Below are positions 7,244 through 14,664 of a DNA stretch of 64,000 bases, piece after piece (position 1 is the stretch's first letter; each line of letters opens with the position of its first letter). The stretch comes from an uncultured Gardnerella sp. (GTDB taxonomy: Bacteria > Actinomycetota > Actinomycetes > Actinomycetales > Bifidobacteriaceae), in contig CAMXWX010000002.1 of the NCBI GenBank assembly GCA_947252975.1, positions 14,575 through 78,574 on the forward strand, given 5' to 3'. The notes under the pieces are model-generated. The model was not told where the DNA came from. It saw only the letters and a program-made list of their open reading frames with translations, and made no database searches. A program made the translations under genes and the position numbers.

Positions 7244-9136
7244 ATGAACATTAAAGACATAGCTCGATTATCCAAAGTTTCAGCATCAACTGTGTCAAAA
7301 ATTGTTAACAGTAAAGATGATTCAATCAGTTCTGAAACTCGCGAGCGCGTCTTATCTGTAATACGACAATATCACTACACTCCATATGCAAAAATATCGT
7401 CGCAATCAAAAACTTGGCATATTGCAGTAATTCTTAGATCTTCAATATCTTTTGACACAACTTTAGACGGAATAATACAAACAGCACAACAATCAGGCTA
7501 TGGAACAGTAGTTTTCAATAGCTATTCAAACATAGAACAAGAAAGTAAAAATATAAGCGCGCTTAGCAAACACAAAATCGACGGTGTTATATGGGAGCCA
7601 GTAAGCAAAGAAAGCTTTAATAAATTAAAAGGAATTGAACACGAAATACCATGGCTAACTATTGGATCAATAGGAGGCGACGAATCACTATTATTGCCCT
7701 ATTCAGATGCAGCATATAAACTGACGGAACAACTAATATCGCATGGTCACACATCAATAGGATGTTTAATGACAGATGGAAGAAGAACAAAAGATTTTCT
7801 TAACGGATTCAAATCATGCTTATTTGACCATCACCTCGATTTTGACGAAAGCAGAATATTTTTTGACCTCAACGACAAGTTAGTAGAAAAAATAAGCGAT
7901 CACTCTATTACTGCGCTCGTGTCTTCTCATTATAGAAAAGCTTTAGAATTTCAACAGTTAATGACTTCTCTAAATAGAAGCATTCCCGAGGACGTGTCAC
8001 TCGTATCCATAAAAAACGACACAAACGAACAGCCTATATTGGCAAAAAACTCTGAAATATCTACATATACAATCCGCAACGCTGATTTTGGGTCATACTT
8101 GTGCAGCAAGCTTATAGACGAAATAGAAAAAAGACATGAGTCAAAGACTTCTTTCGTTCAAGAATTCCATCTGGACAACACAAGAACTATAGGATCACCA
8201 TCTCAGCTAAGAAAACAAAAGATAACAATTATAGGATCTATTAACCTAGACACATGCCTATCTGTGCAAAATTTGCCAAGTAAAAATGAAAGCATTAATG
8301 TTCAAACTTCTAAAACTTATCCAAACGGTAGCGCAATAAACCAAGCTATAGCAGTATCTAATCTTGGCCAACGTGTAACCCTAATAGGAAATGTTGGATA
8401 CGACTTGGATGCAGACAAAATATATAAAACACTTTCACAATGGGCAATAGATTCATCTGGCGTAATACGCAAACATGAATCTCACACTGGAAAAGCGTAC
8501 ACATTAGTAGACGCTTGCGGAGATTCAATAACATCTGTAATATCTGGCGCAAATAGCACATTAAATCAATCAAACATACAAGATAGAGCTAATTTGTTTG
8601 AAAACACAGCATATTGCATAATTCAATCAGATATACCTGTCGATGCAATAATATCTGCGTGCAAAATCGCTAAAAAAGCTGGTGCAAAAATCATATTCAA
8701 TCATGTTTCATCCGAAAACATACCGAAAGAAATAATAGATAAAATAGATATTTTATTTACGAATATAGATAGTAAAAACACTGATCGAATTGAGGAAATA
8801 GCAAAAGAAAAATCCTCATCTTTTATAAATAAAGGCGTAAAAACAGTAATTATAAATATGCTGCATAAAGGATACTTACTATCTGATTACAAAGAAGAAA
8901 AAATAGTAAATAGCAACGAACCCAACATCGAGAAGTATAGCAACTGCAGTGATGCTTTTGTATCAGCACTAGCAGCATATATGCTATATGGTTACACCAC
9001 AAACCAAGCAGCAGAAATTGCGGCCTACGCTGCAAATTATTCGAATTCTAGAGAAGAGATAACACCATCTTTTATAGACAAATATACTTTAGAAACAAGT
9101 ATAACTATGCCTAAAAGCAGTTTGATAAACCAGTAG
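7244..9136 (+). CDS. LacI-type regulator fused to a degenerate PfkB (ribokinase-like) domain
   Basis: A 630-residue two-part regulator. Residues 2-50 are a LacI helix-turn-helix (IKDIARLSKVSASTVSKIVN), and about 58-310 a LacI/periplasmic-binding-like effector domain. Residues 326-615 are a PfkB sugar-kinase fold starting ITIIGSINLD. In the kinase part the usual GGKGANQA is NGSAINQA (361-368), and the GAGD anion-hole motif is NCSD (567-570): the catalytic Asp position survives but the glycines are lost. Catalysis is therefore doubtful and ligand sensing more likely. SD AAGAAGGAA precedes ATG 7244. It is divergent from the ECF operon, which it probably represses. LacI proteins are normally 330-350 residues. 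Confidence 0.9.
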   Translation: MNIKDIARLSKVSASTVSKIVNSKDDSISSETRERVLSVIRQYHYTPYAKISSQSKTWHIAVILRSSISFDTTLDGIIQTAQQSGYGTVVFNSYSNIEQESKNISALSKHKIDGVIWEPVSKESFNKLKGIEHEIPWLTIGSIGGDESLLLPYSDAAYKLTEQLISHGHTSIGCLMTDGRRTKDFLNGFKSCLFDHHLDFDESRIFFDLNDKLVEKISDHSITALVSSHYRKALEFQQLMTSLNRSIPEDVSLVSIKNDTNEQPILAKNSEISTYTIRNADFGSYLCSKLIDEIEKRHESKTSFVQEFHLDNTRTIGSPSQLRKQKITIIGSINLDTCLSVQNLPSKNESINVQTSKTYPNGSAINQAIAVSNLGQRVTLIGNVGYDLDADKIYKTLSQWAIDSSGVIRKHESHTGKAYTLVDACGDSITSVISGANSTLNQSNIQDRANLFENTAYCIIQSDIPVDAIISACKIAKKAGAKIIFNHVSSENIPKEIIDKIDILFTNIDSKNTDRIEEIAKEKSSSFINKGVKTVIINMLHKGYLLSDYKEEKIVNSNEPNIEKYSNCSDAFVSALAAYMLYGYTTNQAAEIAAYAANYSNSREEITPSFIDKYTLETSITMPKSSLINQ

Positions 9137-9193
9137 ACGCTTTTTGTAGCTATAATCAGCGCGAGAAGCCACAAACACCGTAGTGCAATTGTA

Positions 9194-9240
9194 GTAGTGC
9201 GATTGTGCTGAATTTCGGTTTTTTGATGCAAACACACTAC
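9194..9240 (-). repeat. Dispersed palindromic repeat, copy 1
   Basis: Bounded by GTAGTGC and CACACTAC. Its reverse complement matches 11100-11148 with five mismatches and a 2-nt gap. The two copies lie in opposite orientation on either side of the surface-protein gene. No coding potential; it resembles a small intergenic repeat family of this genome. Confidence 0.6.
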
Positions 9241-9257
9241 ATTAGACTGGAAAACAA

Positions 9258-9287
9258 AAAGGCTTGTTAGAAACCTAACAAGCCTTT
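9258..9287 (-). terminator. Rho-independent terminator, mainly for the surface-protein transcript
   Basis: A perfect 13-bp stem (AAAGGCTTGTTAG / CTAACAAGCCTTT) with a 4-nt loop. On the minus strand it is followed by TTTTTGTTTT, a good T-run, so it should end the surface-protein mRNA about 230 nt after its stop. It could also act weakly on the plus-strand regulator gene. Confidence 0.8.
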
Positions 9288-9515
9288 AATACTAAAGAAC
9301 AGAATCCCGTCCCTAGCGGAAAACCATCTCTAGCAACAAGCATTAAGCACCTGCAAGCAGAATAAAGAACCTACACGGTAAGAAAAGGAAATTTCGGCAA
9401 ACCGAGCAAACTCTAAACCCCACGTGCAAGCTGCAGCACGCAAAACACGCGCCGCCGCCTAACGCAAGCCTATTTTTTACACGCGCACCAGCGAACACCA
9501 GTGCGCGCGCAATGC

Positions 9516-10667
9516 TTAGTGACGAGCCTTGCGAACAGCAGCACCCATGCCAGCAAGCATAGTGGCAGCCAAAGCAGTCAAAGTTACGCCAACACCAGTA
9601 CCAGTGTGGGTGTTACCGCGCTTGTCCTTGTCCTTCTTGTTCTCAACCTCAGTCTTAGCACCAGCCTTACCAGCAGCACCGTTTGCGCCAGCAGCTGGAG
9701 CACCTGGCTTACCTGGCTGGCCAGCTGGAGCACCAGGAGCAACGAATGGATCAGAAGAGCCTACAAAACCAACACCATACTGGAAGTCACTACGAAGCAA
9801 CTTAGCAGTCTCTGGAGCAACAAAACCAAGAACCAAAGACTCCTTATGATTCTTAGCATCACCATACGCTTTCTCGTAAGCTCCGAAAGCCACATCATAC
9901 TTGCCGAAAGCCTCATCATACTTGCCCTTGGCGTCGCTAACCTTGCCCTCAAGCTTAGATACAGCAGCGTCAGCATCTTCCTTAGCCTTCTGCAAGCGAC
10001 CAAGTGTAGCCGCATCACGCTTAGACATATCATCGGAATGCTCATTCTGGAAATCAGTATAAGCCTTCAAAGCAGCAGAAGCCTTAGCCTTAGCAGCCTT
10101 CAACTCACCGTCAAGCTTGTTAGCCTTAGCAAAAGCGTCGCGAACGCTCTTATCGGCAGCCTGAAGCTTAGTAGACGCAGCCTGCAAAGCAGCAGTGTAA
10201 TCAGCATCAGATGGATCCTCAGCCTTTGGAGTATTAGCATCCTTCTCCAAGGAAGCAAGATACTGAGCATGGAGTTCCTTTACCTTGGTATCCTGAGCAG
10301 CGTAATCCGCGACCTTCTTATTGTACGCAGCCAAGTCTTCTGTATACTTCTTAGCTTTATTGTACAGATCCATATTAACGTCAGTTTTTTTGTCTGGGTT
10401 AAGAACGTCAACACCATCCACAGTCTTAATGTAATCGCCAATACCAGCATCTGTTGGCTTAGTTGGCTTATCCTTATCTGCAGGCTTGGTCATGCCCTCA
10501 AGCGTCTTAGCGGCGTCATCATACTGCTTCTTCAAATCAGCAGTCGTTGGAGTCTTTACAGCTTCAGGAGCCTTAGCTTCAGCAGCGAATGCTGGGGTTG
10601 CCATTGCGAAGCCGGCAAGCAAAGTTGCGCCAGCAGCGAAAGCGGCGATAGCCTTCTTATTCATCAT
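9516..10667 (-). CDS. Secreted, alanine-rich coiled-coil surface protein with atypical C-terminal anchor
   Basis: A 383-residue protein I do not recognise by name. The signal peptide is MMNKKAIAAFAAGATLLAGF followed by ATPAFAAEA, with cleavage likely after AFA. The middle (about 35-290) is Ala/Lys/Asp/Glu-rich and predicted long helix or coiled coil. A Gly/Pro/Ala linker with PGAPAGQPGKPGAP follows, then a hydrophobic C-terminal segment and an RKARH tail. This is sortase-type architecture, but LPxTG is absent and NTHTGTG occupies its place. GGAAA lies 5-7 nt before the ATGs at 10667/10664; an in-frame start 20 codons upstream lacks a signal-like N-terminus. GC content is higher than its flanks. 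The promoter has a poly-G tract. Confidence 0.85.
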   Translation of the reverse strand: MMNKKAIAAFAAGATLLAGFAMATPAFAAEAKAPEAVKTPTTADLKKQYDDAAKTLEGMTKPADKDKPTKPTDAGIGDYIKTVDGVDVLNPDKKTDVNMDLYNKAKKYTEDLAAYNKKVADYAAQDTKVKELHAQYLASLEKDANTPKAEDPSDADYTAALQAASTKLQAADKSVRDAFAKANKLDGELKAAKAKASAALKAYTDFQNEHSDDMSKRDAATLGRLQKAKEDADAAVSKLEGKVSDAKGKYDEAFGKYDVAFGAYEKAYGDAKNHKESLVLGFVAPETAKLLRSDFQYGVGFVGSSDPFVAPGAPAGQPGKPGAPAAGANGAAGKAGAKTEVENKKDKDKRGNTHTGTGVGVTLTALAATMLAGMGAAVRKARH

Positions 10668-10780
10668 TTTAATTTCCTTTCTTCTTCTCCTATGCGTTAG
10701 GGGCGCATAGAAAAATTTGCTCCACAATCCAAAACGAATCGTGGCACACAGCCAAACTAGGTGCGGCCATGTTTGCTATT

Positions 10781-10812
10781 AACATACCCCCCCCCCTGTT
10801 TGAAAAAGTCAA
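10781..10812 (-). promoter_or_regulatory. Candidate phase-variable promoter with G10 spacer tract
   Basis: On the minus strand, -35 TTGACT (10812-10807) and -10 TATGTT (10786-10781) flank a 20-bp spacer whose second half is ten consecutive G (C10 at 10787-10796 on the given strand). Optimal spacing is 17, so loss of two or three G would be expected to raise activity. Start is expected near 10774, leaving a leader of about 107 nt before the surface-protein ATG. Confidence 0.6.
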
Positions 10813-10860
10813 GCCCCAGCCACACATGCTAAACCGAAAAAAATGATGTTACACACAAAC

Positions 10861-10903
10861 TAATCCACAATAAAGCCACACTCGCCGTAAAATTTGTGGA
10901 TAA
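10861..10903. other. Pair of DnaA-box-like 9-mers
   Basis: A perfect TTATCCACA (reverse strand, 10895-10903) and a one-mismatch TAATCCACA (10861-10869) lie in opposite orientation 25 bp apart. Two boxes are too few for an origin and no dnaA/dnaN genes are nearby; they may be chance or minor DnaA-binding sites. Confidence 0.3.
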
Positions 10904-11070
10904 ACAACGCTTAAACCGTAAAAATACGCATTTCAAGGTTTTTGAAGAATTTTCCCAGGTTTTTTTAAGGAAAGCTTTTCGCGCGTGTCGCACTATAAAA
11001 AACTGAGAATGATGCTGGTTTATCGTTAGCGCGGCCTAAGCGAGAAGGCAAGTCATGTAGTAAATCAAAT

Positions 11071-11148
11071 GCAAACACACTACAGTTTTGTGTGTTTATG
11101 TAGTGCGTTTGTATCAAAAAACACCGAAATTCGGCACAAACACACTAC
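11071..11148 (+). repeat. Dispersed palindromic repeat, copy 2, with an extra half-unit
   Basis: The core 11100-11148 is the inverted counterpart of 9194-9240. Just upstream, CAAACACACTAC (11072-11083) can pair with GTAGTGCGTTTG (11100-11111) with one mismatch, and also resembles the core's own right end. The stretch looks like one and a half units of the element. No coding potential. Confidence 0.55.
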
Positions 11149-11236
11149 AAGGAAAGTAATCGTTCGCGCAGATTAGCTGCGCTCACGTCTTCTACGCTAA
11201 GCGGCTCAGCGCTCCGGTCATAATTTATTGCAGTAA

Positions 11237-11490
11237 GTATGTTATTTTGTGCTTGATTTTGAGCTTGCTGAAATCTATGGGTACAGTACAAGAGAGTTCA
11301 ATCAGCAAGTAAAAATAACATAGAAAAATTTGATAACAACTTTATGTTTCAATTAAACAAATCTGAGTTGAAATATTTGCAATCAAATTTTTTGACCGCA
11401 AATATTAGTTCTAAAAGCAGGTCAACACCTTATGCTTTTACTAATCAGAGTATTTTTATACTAACGGCATTACAGAGTGGTCAGAAGTAG
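11237..11490 (+). pseudogene. Remnant of an ORF6N-domain gene (frameshifted, truncated)
   Basis: Frame one (11237-11311) reads FVLDFELAEIYGYSTREFN then QQVK; the next frame (from about 11314) reads NNIEKFDNNFMFQLNKSELK, later TPYAFTNQSIFILTALQSG, and stops at 11490. Together these match the ORF6N domain of phage-type antirepressor proteins (consensus LDFDLAxIYGY...NNIERFPxDFMFQLT...LPYAFTEQGV). The break is at five A (11311-11315) where six would keep frame, a single-base deletion. No start codon or SD precedes it, and the region after the domain is missing. It is a dead fragment of a mobile or prophage gene. Confidence 0.75.
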
Positions 11491-11578
11491 ACTTCCAAAC
11501 ATGATCTAGTTTTGCGTAAGTTGGAAGCAGACTTCCAACTTTTACCATTTTGCACTAAACTTGGAAGTAGACTTCCAA
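11481..11578. repeat. Three 18-bp palindromes at exact 40-bp spacing
   Basis: Units at 11481-11498 (imperfect), 11521-11538 and 11561-11578 share the form TTGGAAGTAGACTTCCAA. Start-to-start distance is 40 bp both times. Unit 2 extends to a 24-bp palindrome (11518-11541). The 20-22-bp spacers are unrelated to each other. The first unit overlaps the end of the ORF6N remnant. This could be an operator array or the last units of a repeat cluster. Confidence 0.7.
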
Positions 11579-11619
11579 CTTGCGAAAGGCAGATCGTCGC
11601 GCGTACAAAACCCAGAAAA

Positions 11620-11674
11620 TAACTCCGCACTTTGTACCAAATTTGACATAAATCACGTACAAAGTGCGGAGTTA
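11620..11674 (-). terminator. Long perfect hairpin downstream of the DeoR gene
   Basis: Perfect 18-nt arms (TAACTCCGCACTTTGTAC and its complement at 11657-11674) with a 19-nt loop. It lies about 90 nt after the DeoR-family gene on the minus strand and is followed there by TTTTCTGGGTTTTG. A terminator role is plausible, but the long stem and loop are also compatible with a repeat element or paired operator. Confidence 0.45.
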
Positions 11675-11765
11675 ATTTACTCGAGAATCGTTAGCGCAGG
11701 TTAGCTGCGCGAAGACAGATCGCCGCGAGCGTAGTCAAAGCGCACGCAAGCTATTCTTATGCAAG

Positions 11766-12557
11766 CTATTCACCAGTAACCGTTGGCGCAAGAACTAGAT
11801 TCTTAACAAGCTCGCGAGTGCGAAGCTGCGAATCAGCATCTAAGCAATCGTCTGTAATAACAGTGTCAACCTGGTCAAATCGCGCAAAAAGCGAAAGCGA
11901 CGTGCAAGTCCACTTAGTATGATCCGTTAATATAATCGTGCGATCCGCAATATCCATCAAAGCCATATCTGTAGCGGCTTCCAGCGAATTTGGCATAAGG
12001 AACCCGCGAGGCAAACTCACGGAATGCGTGCCCAAAAATACTGTGTTTACGCGCAAAGACGAAACAACTTTATCGGCAATAGGCCCAACCAACGAGTTGG
12101 AACGCGTAATCACACCGCCCGTAACAATAACCTCAATATCTTTGGATTCAAGCGCTTGAACAAGCTCCGCAACTGGAATCGAATTTGTTAGAATCGTGAT
12201 TCCAGACGCCCTGCGCGACTCAAGAAGATGCTGCGCAAACACGTACGCGGTTGTGCCGCCACCTATTGCAATCACATCCCCTGGCTGAACATAATCCACC
12301 GCCTTAGTGGCGATTGCATCTTTAAGCCCCATATCCATCTGCGACTTTACGGAAAACAGCGGCTCTGAAAGAAGCGTGTTAGTTGTAACAGCACCACCGT
12401 GCACGCGTTTTAGAAGACCGCGATCCGAAAGCTCCGCAATATCCCTGCGAATTGTCATTGCAGAAACGGCGAGTTCCTTAGAAAGAGCGGTAATACGCAC
12501 GGCCCCCCTGGTGCGAAGGCGGCTCAAAATCAATTGTTGACGCTGTGAAGAAATCAT
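11766..12557 (-). CDS. DeoR/GlpR-family transcriptional regulator
   Basis: A 263-residue repressor-type regulator. An N-terminal winged helix (SSQRQQLILSRLRTRGAVRI, then MTIRRDIAEL and LLKRVHGGAV) has the DeoR signature. The rest is a DeoR sensor domain of the ribose-5-phosphate-isomerase-like fold, with GDVIAIGGGTTAYVFA, LTNSIPVAELV and VIVTGGVITRSNSLVGP. Such domains bind phosphorylated sugars. ATG at 12557 is preferred to a TTG 18 nt upstream because a -10 box ends 6 nt before the ATG, suggesting a leaderless transcript. Targets are unknown; the nearest gene is the exporter upstream on the same strand, not a sugar operon. Confidence 0.9.
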   Translation of the reverse strand: MISSQRQQLILSRLRTRGAVRITALSKELAVSAMTIRRDIAELSDRGLLKRVHGGAVTTNTLLSEPLFSVKSQMDMGLKDAIATKAVDYVQPGDVIAIGGGTTAYVFAQHLLESRRASGITILTNSIPVAELVQALESKDIEVIVTGGVITRSNSLVGPIADKVVSSLRVNTVFLGTHSVSLPRGFLMPNSLEAATDMALMDIADRTIILTDHTKWTCTSLSLFARFDQVDTVITDDCLDADSQLRTRELVKNLVLAPTVTGE

Positions 12558-12563
12558 GTGAAC

Positions 12564-12592
12564 ATTATCGCACAAGTAAACGCAAAAAACAA
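12564..12592 (-). promoter_or_regulatory. Possible leaderless promoter of the DeoR gene
   Basis: GATAAT (12569-12564) ends 6 nt before the ATG at 12557, and TTGTTT (12592-12587) lies 17 bp upstream of it. No Shine-Dalgarno sequence is present. Leaderless starts are common in Actinobacteria and often show this spacing. Confidence 0.5.
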
Positions 12593-12702
12593 ACGCAGAT
12601 GAGCGTTTCTAGGCTCAAAACGTTAGGTATTTAACAAAAATCGCATAAAATCTGGCAAAACGAACAAATGCTTGTAAAAAGTGTGCATTACCAAGCACTG
12701 TA

Positions 12703-12719
12703 GAGATTCGAGATTTTTC
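12703..12719 (+). repeat. Copy of a 17-bp dispersed repeat
   Basis: GAGATTCGAGATTTTTC occurs here and again at 34037-34053, where it forms one arm of a long inverted repeat. Both copies sit in gene-free DNA. Confidence 0.6.
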
Positions 12720-12768
12720 GCAGCGAAAGAGGCGTTTCGTTCGCGCGGTCTAAGCGCGCGCAAAAATA

Positions 12769-14427
12769 TCAGTATTGATGATGCGTATGATCGTGCATAA
12801 CGTCTTTATGCTCCGATGCGTGCGGAATGTGCAAAACGCGCATACGGTCAATCGCCCTGCGCGCAAGCTGATGAGCAGAACCAGCGCCTTCTCCCTTAAC
12901 GCCAAAAATAACAATCAACGCCATAATAGCCGTAATAATCGCGCTAATTCTCAAAGTCCATTGCACGCCAAAAATACTAGCCGCAACATTATCCGCGCTT
13001 CCAACACCCGTAAGCAAGTGATGCCATTGCGTAAAGGTGGCCATTGTTACAACAAGCACAGGCGCACCAATCGCACCCCAAAGCTGGCGCATTGTATTAG
13101 TCACAGCCGACCCGTCGCCAAGCTCGCTTTGTTGCAAACAGTTTAACGACCACGTTGTAACAGGCATAAGCAAGAATCCCATACCAATTTGACGCGTAAA
13201 TTGCCAAATAGAAATCCACCAAATCCACGTATGCATGTCTATAAGACTCATCATTACTGTGCCAAAAAGCAAAATCAACGAGCCAGCCATTGCCACTGGC
13301 CGCACGCCAAAACGATCGAGCATGCGCCCACCAAAGTATTGCGAAATGGCCATTCCAAACGCGCCAGGCAAAAGCACGAGTCCGCTCATAGTGGCGGAAA
13401 AACCGCGATCCGACTGAATATAGAGTGGAATAACAACCATAATCGAGCTAAACGCAAAGAACGTTAAGCATGCGCAAGCCGTTCCAATTGTAAAATAGCG
13501 ATTCTTCAAAACGTTAATGCCAAGTAGTGGTTGCTTACCACTCGCGTGCGCGCGCAATTGTCGCATAATAAACCATGCAACTCCGCACGTACCAACAAGC
13601 ATAGGCGCCCAAGAAAACGCACTAGAAATTCCGTACGCTTCAATGTTTGTAAAGCCAAACATAACGCCGCCGAAGCCAATAATCGAAAGTCCAACGGAGA
13701 AAAAGTCGGCTTTTGCGCTGCGATCTTGCTCGCCAAAATTGTGCAAGAAGAACGCAGAAAGAACAATAGAAATTACGCCAATAATGCTAAGTGACAAAAA
13801 GATTGAACGCCACCCGTTAAAATCGGTTTGCATGCCGCCAACAGTTGGTCCGATTGCTGGAGCAATGCTCATAGCCATTCCAACGCTGCCCATTGCCATT
13901 CCGCGCCGCGTTACTGGATACACGGAAAACACGGTGATTTGCAACACTGGCCACATAACTCCCGTGCCAATCGCCTCTAAAGTTCGGCCAGCAAGCGCCA
14001 TAATAAAGTCATTGCTAAGCCATGCCATAATTGAGCCGAGCGTAAAAAGAATCATAGACGATATAACGATTTGACGAGTGGAAAATCGCCTAGTTAAAAA
14101 CGCAGTAAGCGGCACCATAATAGCCATAATCAGCTGAAAAATAGACGTAAGCCACTGACCTGTAGTAACACTAATGTTAAATTCGTGCACAATAGTTGGC
14201 AGCGCGGCCGTAAGTTGCAATTGCGCAAAATTACCAATAAAAGTTATAAAAGTTAGAATTGCCAAAGAAACCAAGGCTGCTCGCGTAAGACGATTGTTCT
14301 TATACGCTTGCTCACCAACAAGAGCATGGCTAAGTTCACGCAAATTCCCAAAAGGCTTGCATTTATAAGACTTGCTAGCAGAGTCACTACTCTTATTAAA
14401 CCATGATTTTCTAGGCAATATTGTCAC
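12769..14427 (-). CDS. MFS drug/proton antiporter, DHA2 (EmrB/QacA-like) family
   Basis: A 552-residue membrane exporter with about 14 predicted helices, starting near residue 50 and preceded by a cytoplasmic N-terminus. Family marks are LTAFLTRRFSTRQ (loop 2-3), AGRTLEAIGTGVMWPVLQ (motif like GRxxQGxGaa) and MSIAPAIGPTVGGMQ (motif C of antiporters). DHA2 proteins export cationic drugs, dyes or metabolites using the proton gradient. The C-terminus is His-rich (HDHTHHQ). Start is GTG 14427 with GGAAGGAAG about 7 nt upstream. The DeoR gene lies 211 nt downstream on the same strand and might regulate it. Substrate is unknown. Confidence 0.9.
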   Translation of the reverse strand: MTILPRKSWFNKSSDSASKSYKCKPFGNLRELSHALVGEQAYKNNRLTRAALVSLAILTFITFIGNFAQLQLTAALPTIVHEFNISVTTGQWLTSIFQLIMAIMVPLTAFLTRRFSTRQIVISSMILFTLGSIMAWLSNDFIMALAGRTLEAIGTGVMWPVLQITVFSVYPVTRRGMAMGSVGMAMSIAPAIGPTVGGMQTDFNGWRSIFLSLSIIGVISIVLSAFFLHNFGEQDRSAKADFFSVGLSIIGFGGVMFGFTNIEAYGISSAFSWAPMLVGTCGVAWFIMRQLRAHASGKQPLLGINVLKNRYFTIGTACACLTFFAFSSIMVVIPLYIQSDRGFSATMSGLVLLPGAFGMAISQYFGGRMLDRFGVRPVAMAGSLILLFGTVMMSLIDMHTWIWWISIWQFTRQIGMGFLLMPVTTWSLNCLQQSELGDGSAVTNTMRQLWGAIGAPVLVVTMATFTQWHHLLTGVGSADNVAASIFGVQWTLRISAIITAIMALIVIFGVKGEGAGSAHQLARRAIDRMRVLHIPHASEHKDVMHDHTHHQY

Positions 14428-14626
14428 TTAAACTTCCTTCCATATTTGCAAAACACGCATAAAATAATCAGCGATTATTGCAAAACCAAGAAACATACTC
14501 GACTCTACAATAATCGCCTTAAAACAAGCCTATAAGTCTACTCCGTGAGTTTGTTGTTTACAAAGCTACAAACTACAAACTACAAACACACGATTCTCAA
14601 AAACCAACGATTCTCAAAAGATTCAT

Positions 14627-14664
14627 TACACGCCAAATCAGTAGCTACACGCCAAATCAGTAGC
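14627..14664. repeat. Exact 19-bp tandem duplication at a gene end
   Basis: TACACGCCAAATCAGTAGC occurs twice in direct tandem. The second copy contains the stop codon of the G5-domain gene (14657-14659), so its last codons and downstream bases were duplicated. A shorter repeat (CGATTCTCAAAA, near 14591 and 14608) lies beside it. Confidence 0.7.

Larger units (their letters stand above)
9137..9515. other. Intergenic gap with repeat element and hairpin
   Basis: No coding region is visible. The gap holds one copy of a 47-bp dispersed repeat (9194-9240), a strong hairpin (9258-9287), and a GC-rich palindromic stretch near 9483-9510 (GCGCAC...GTGCGC) just after the surface-protein stop codon on the minus strand. 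Confidence 0.6.

Noticed and set aside
9501-10700. A 399-residue Ser/Leu-rich plus-strand ORF
   Set aside because: It is the antisense shadow of the alanine/lysine-rich surface-protein gene, whose signal peptide, SD site and anchor are convincing.
10861-10903. Chromosomal or plasmid replication origin
   Set aside because: Only one perfect and one imperfect DnaA box, no cluster, no AT-rich unwinding element of note, and no replication genes nearby.
11481-11578. A minimal CRISPR array
   Set aside because: Only three imperfect palindromic units, 18-20 bp repeats and 20-22 bp spacers, first unit degenerate, and no cas genes in the window.
12775-14074. Several plus-strand ORFs rich in Asn/Arg/His opposite the MFS gene
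   Set aside because: Antisense shadows of a membrane-protein gene; no start signals and no family resemblance.
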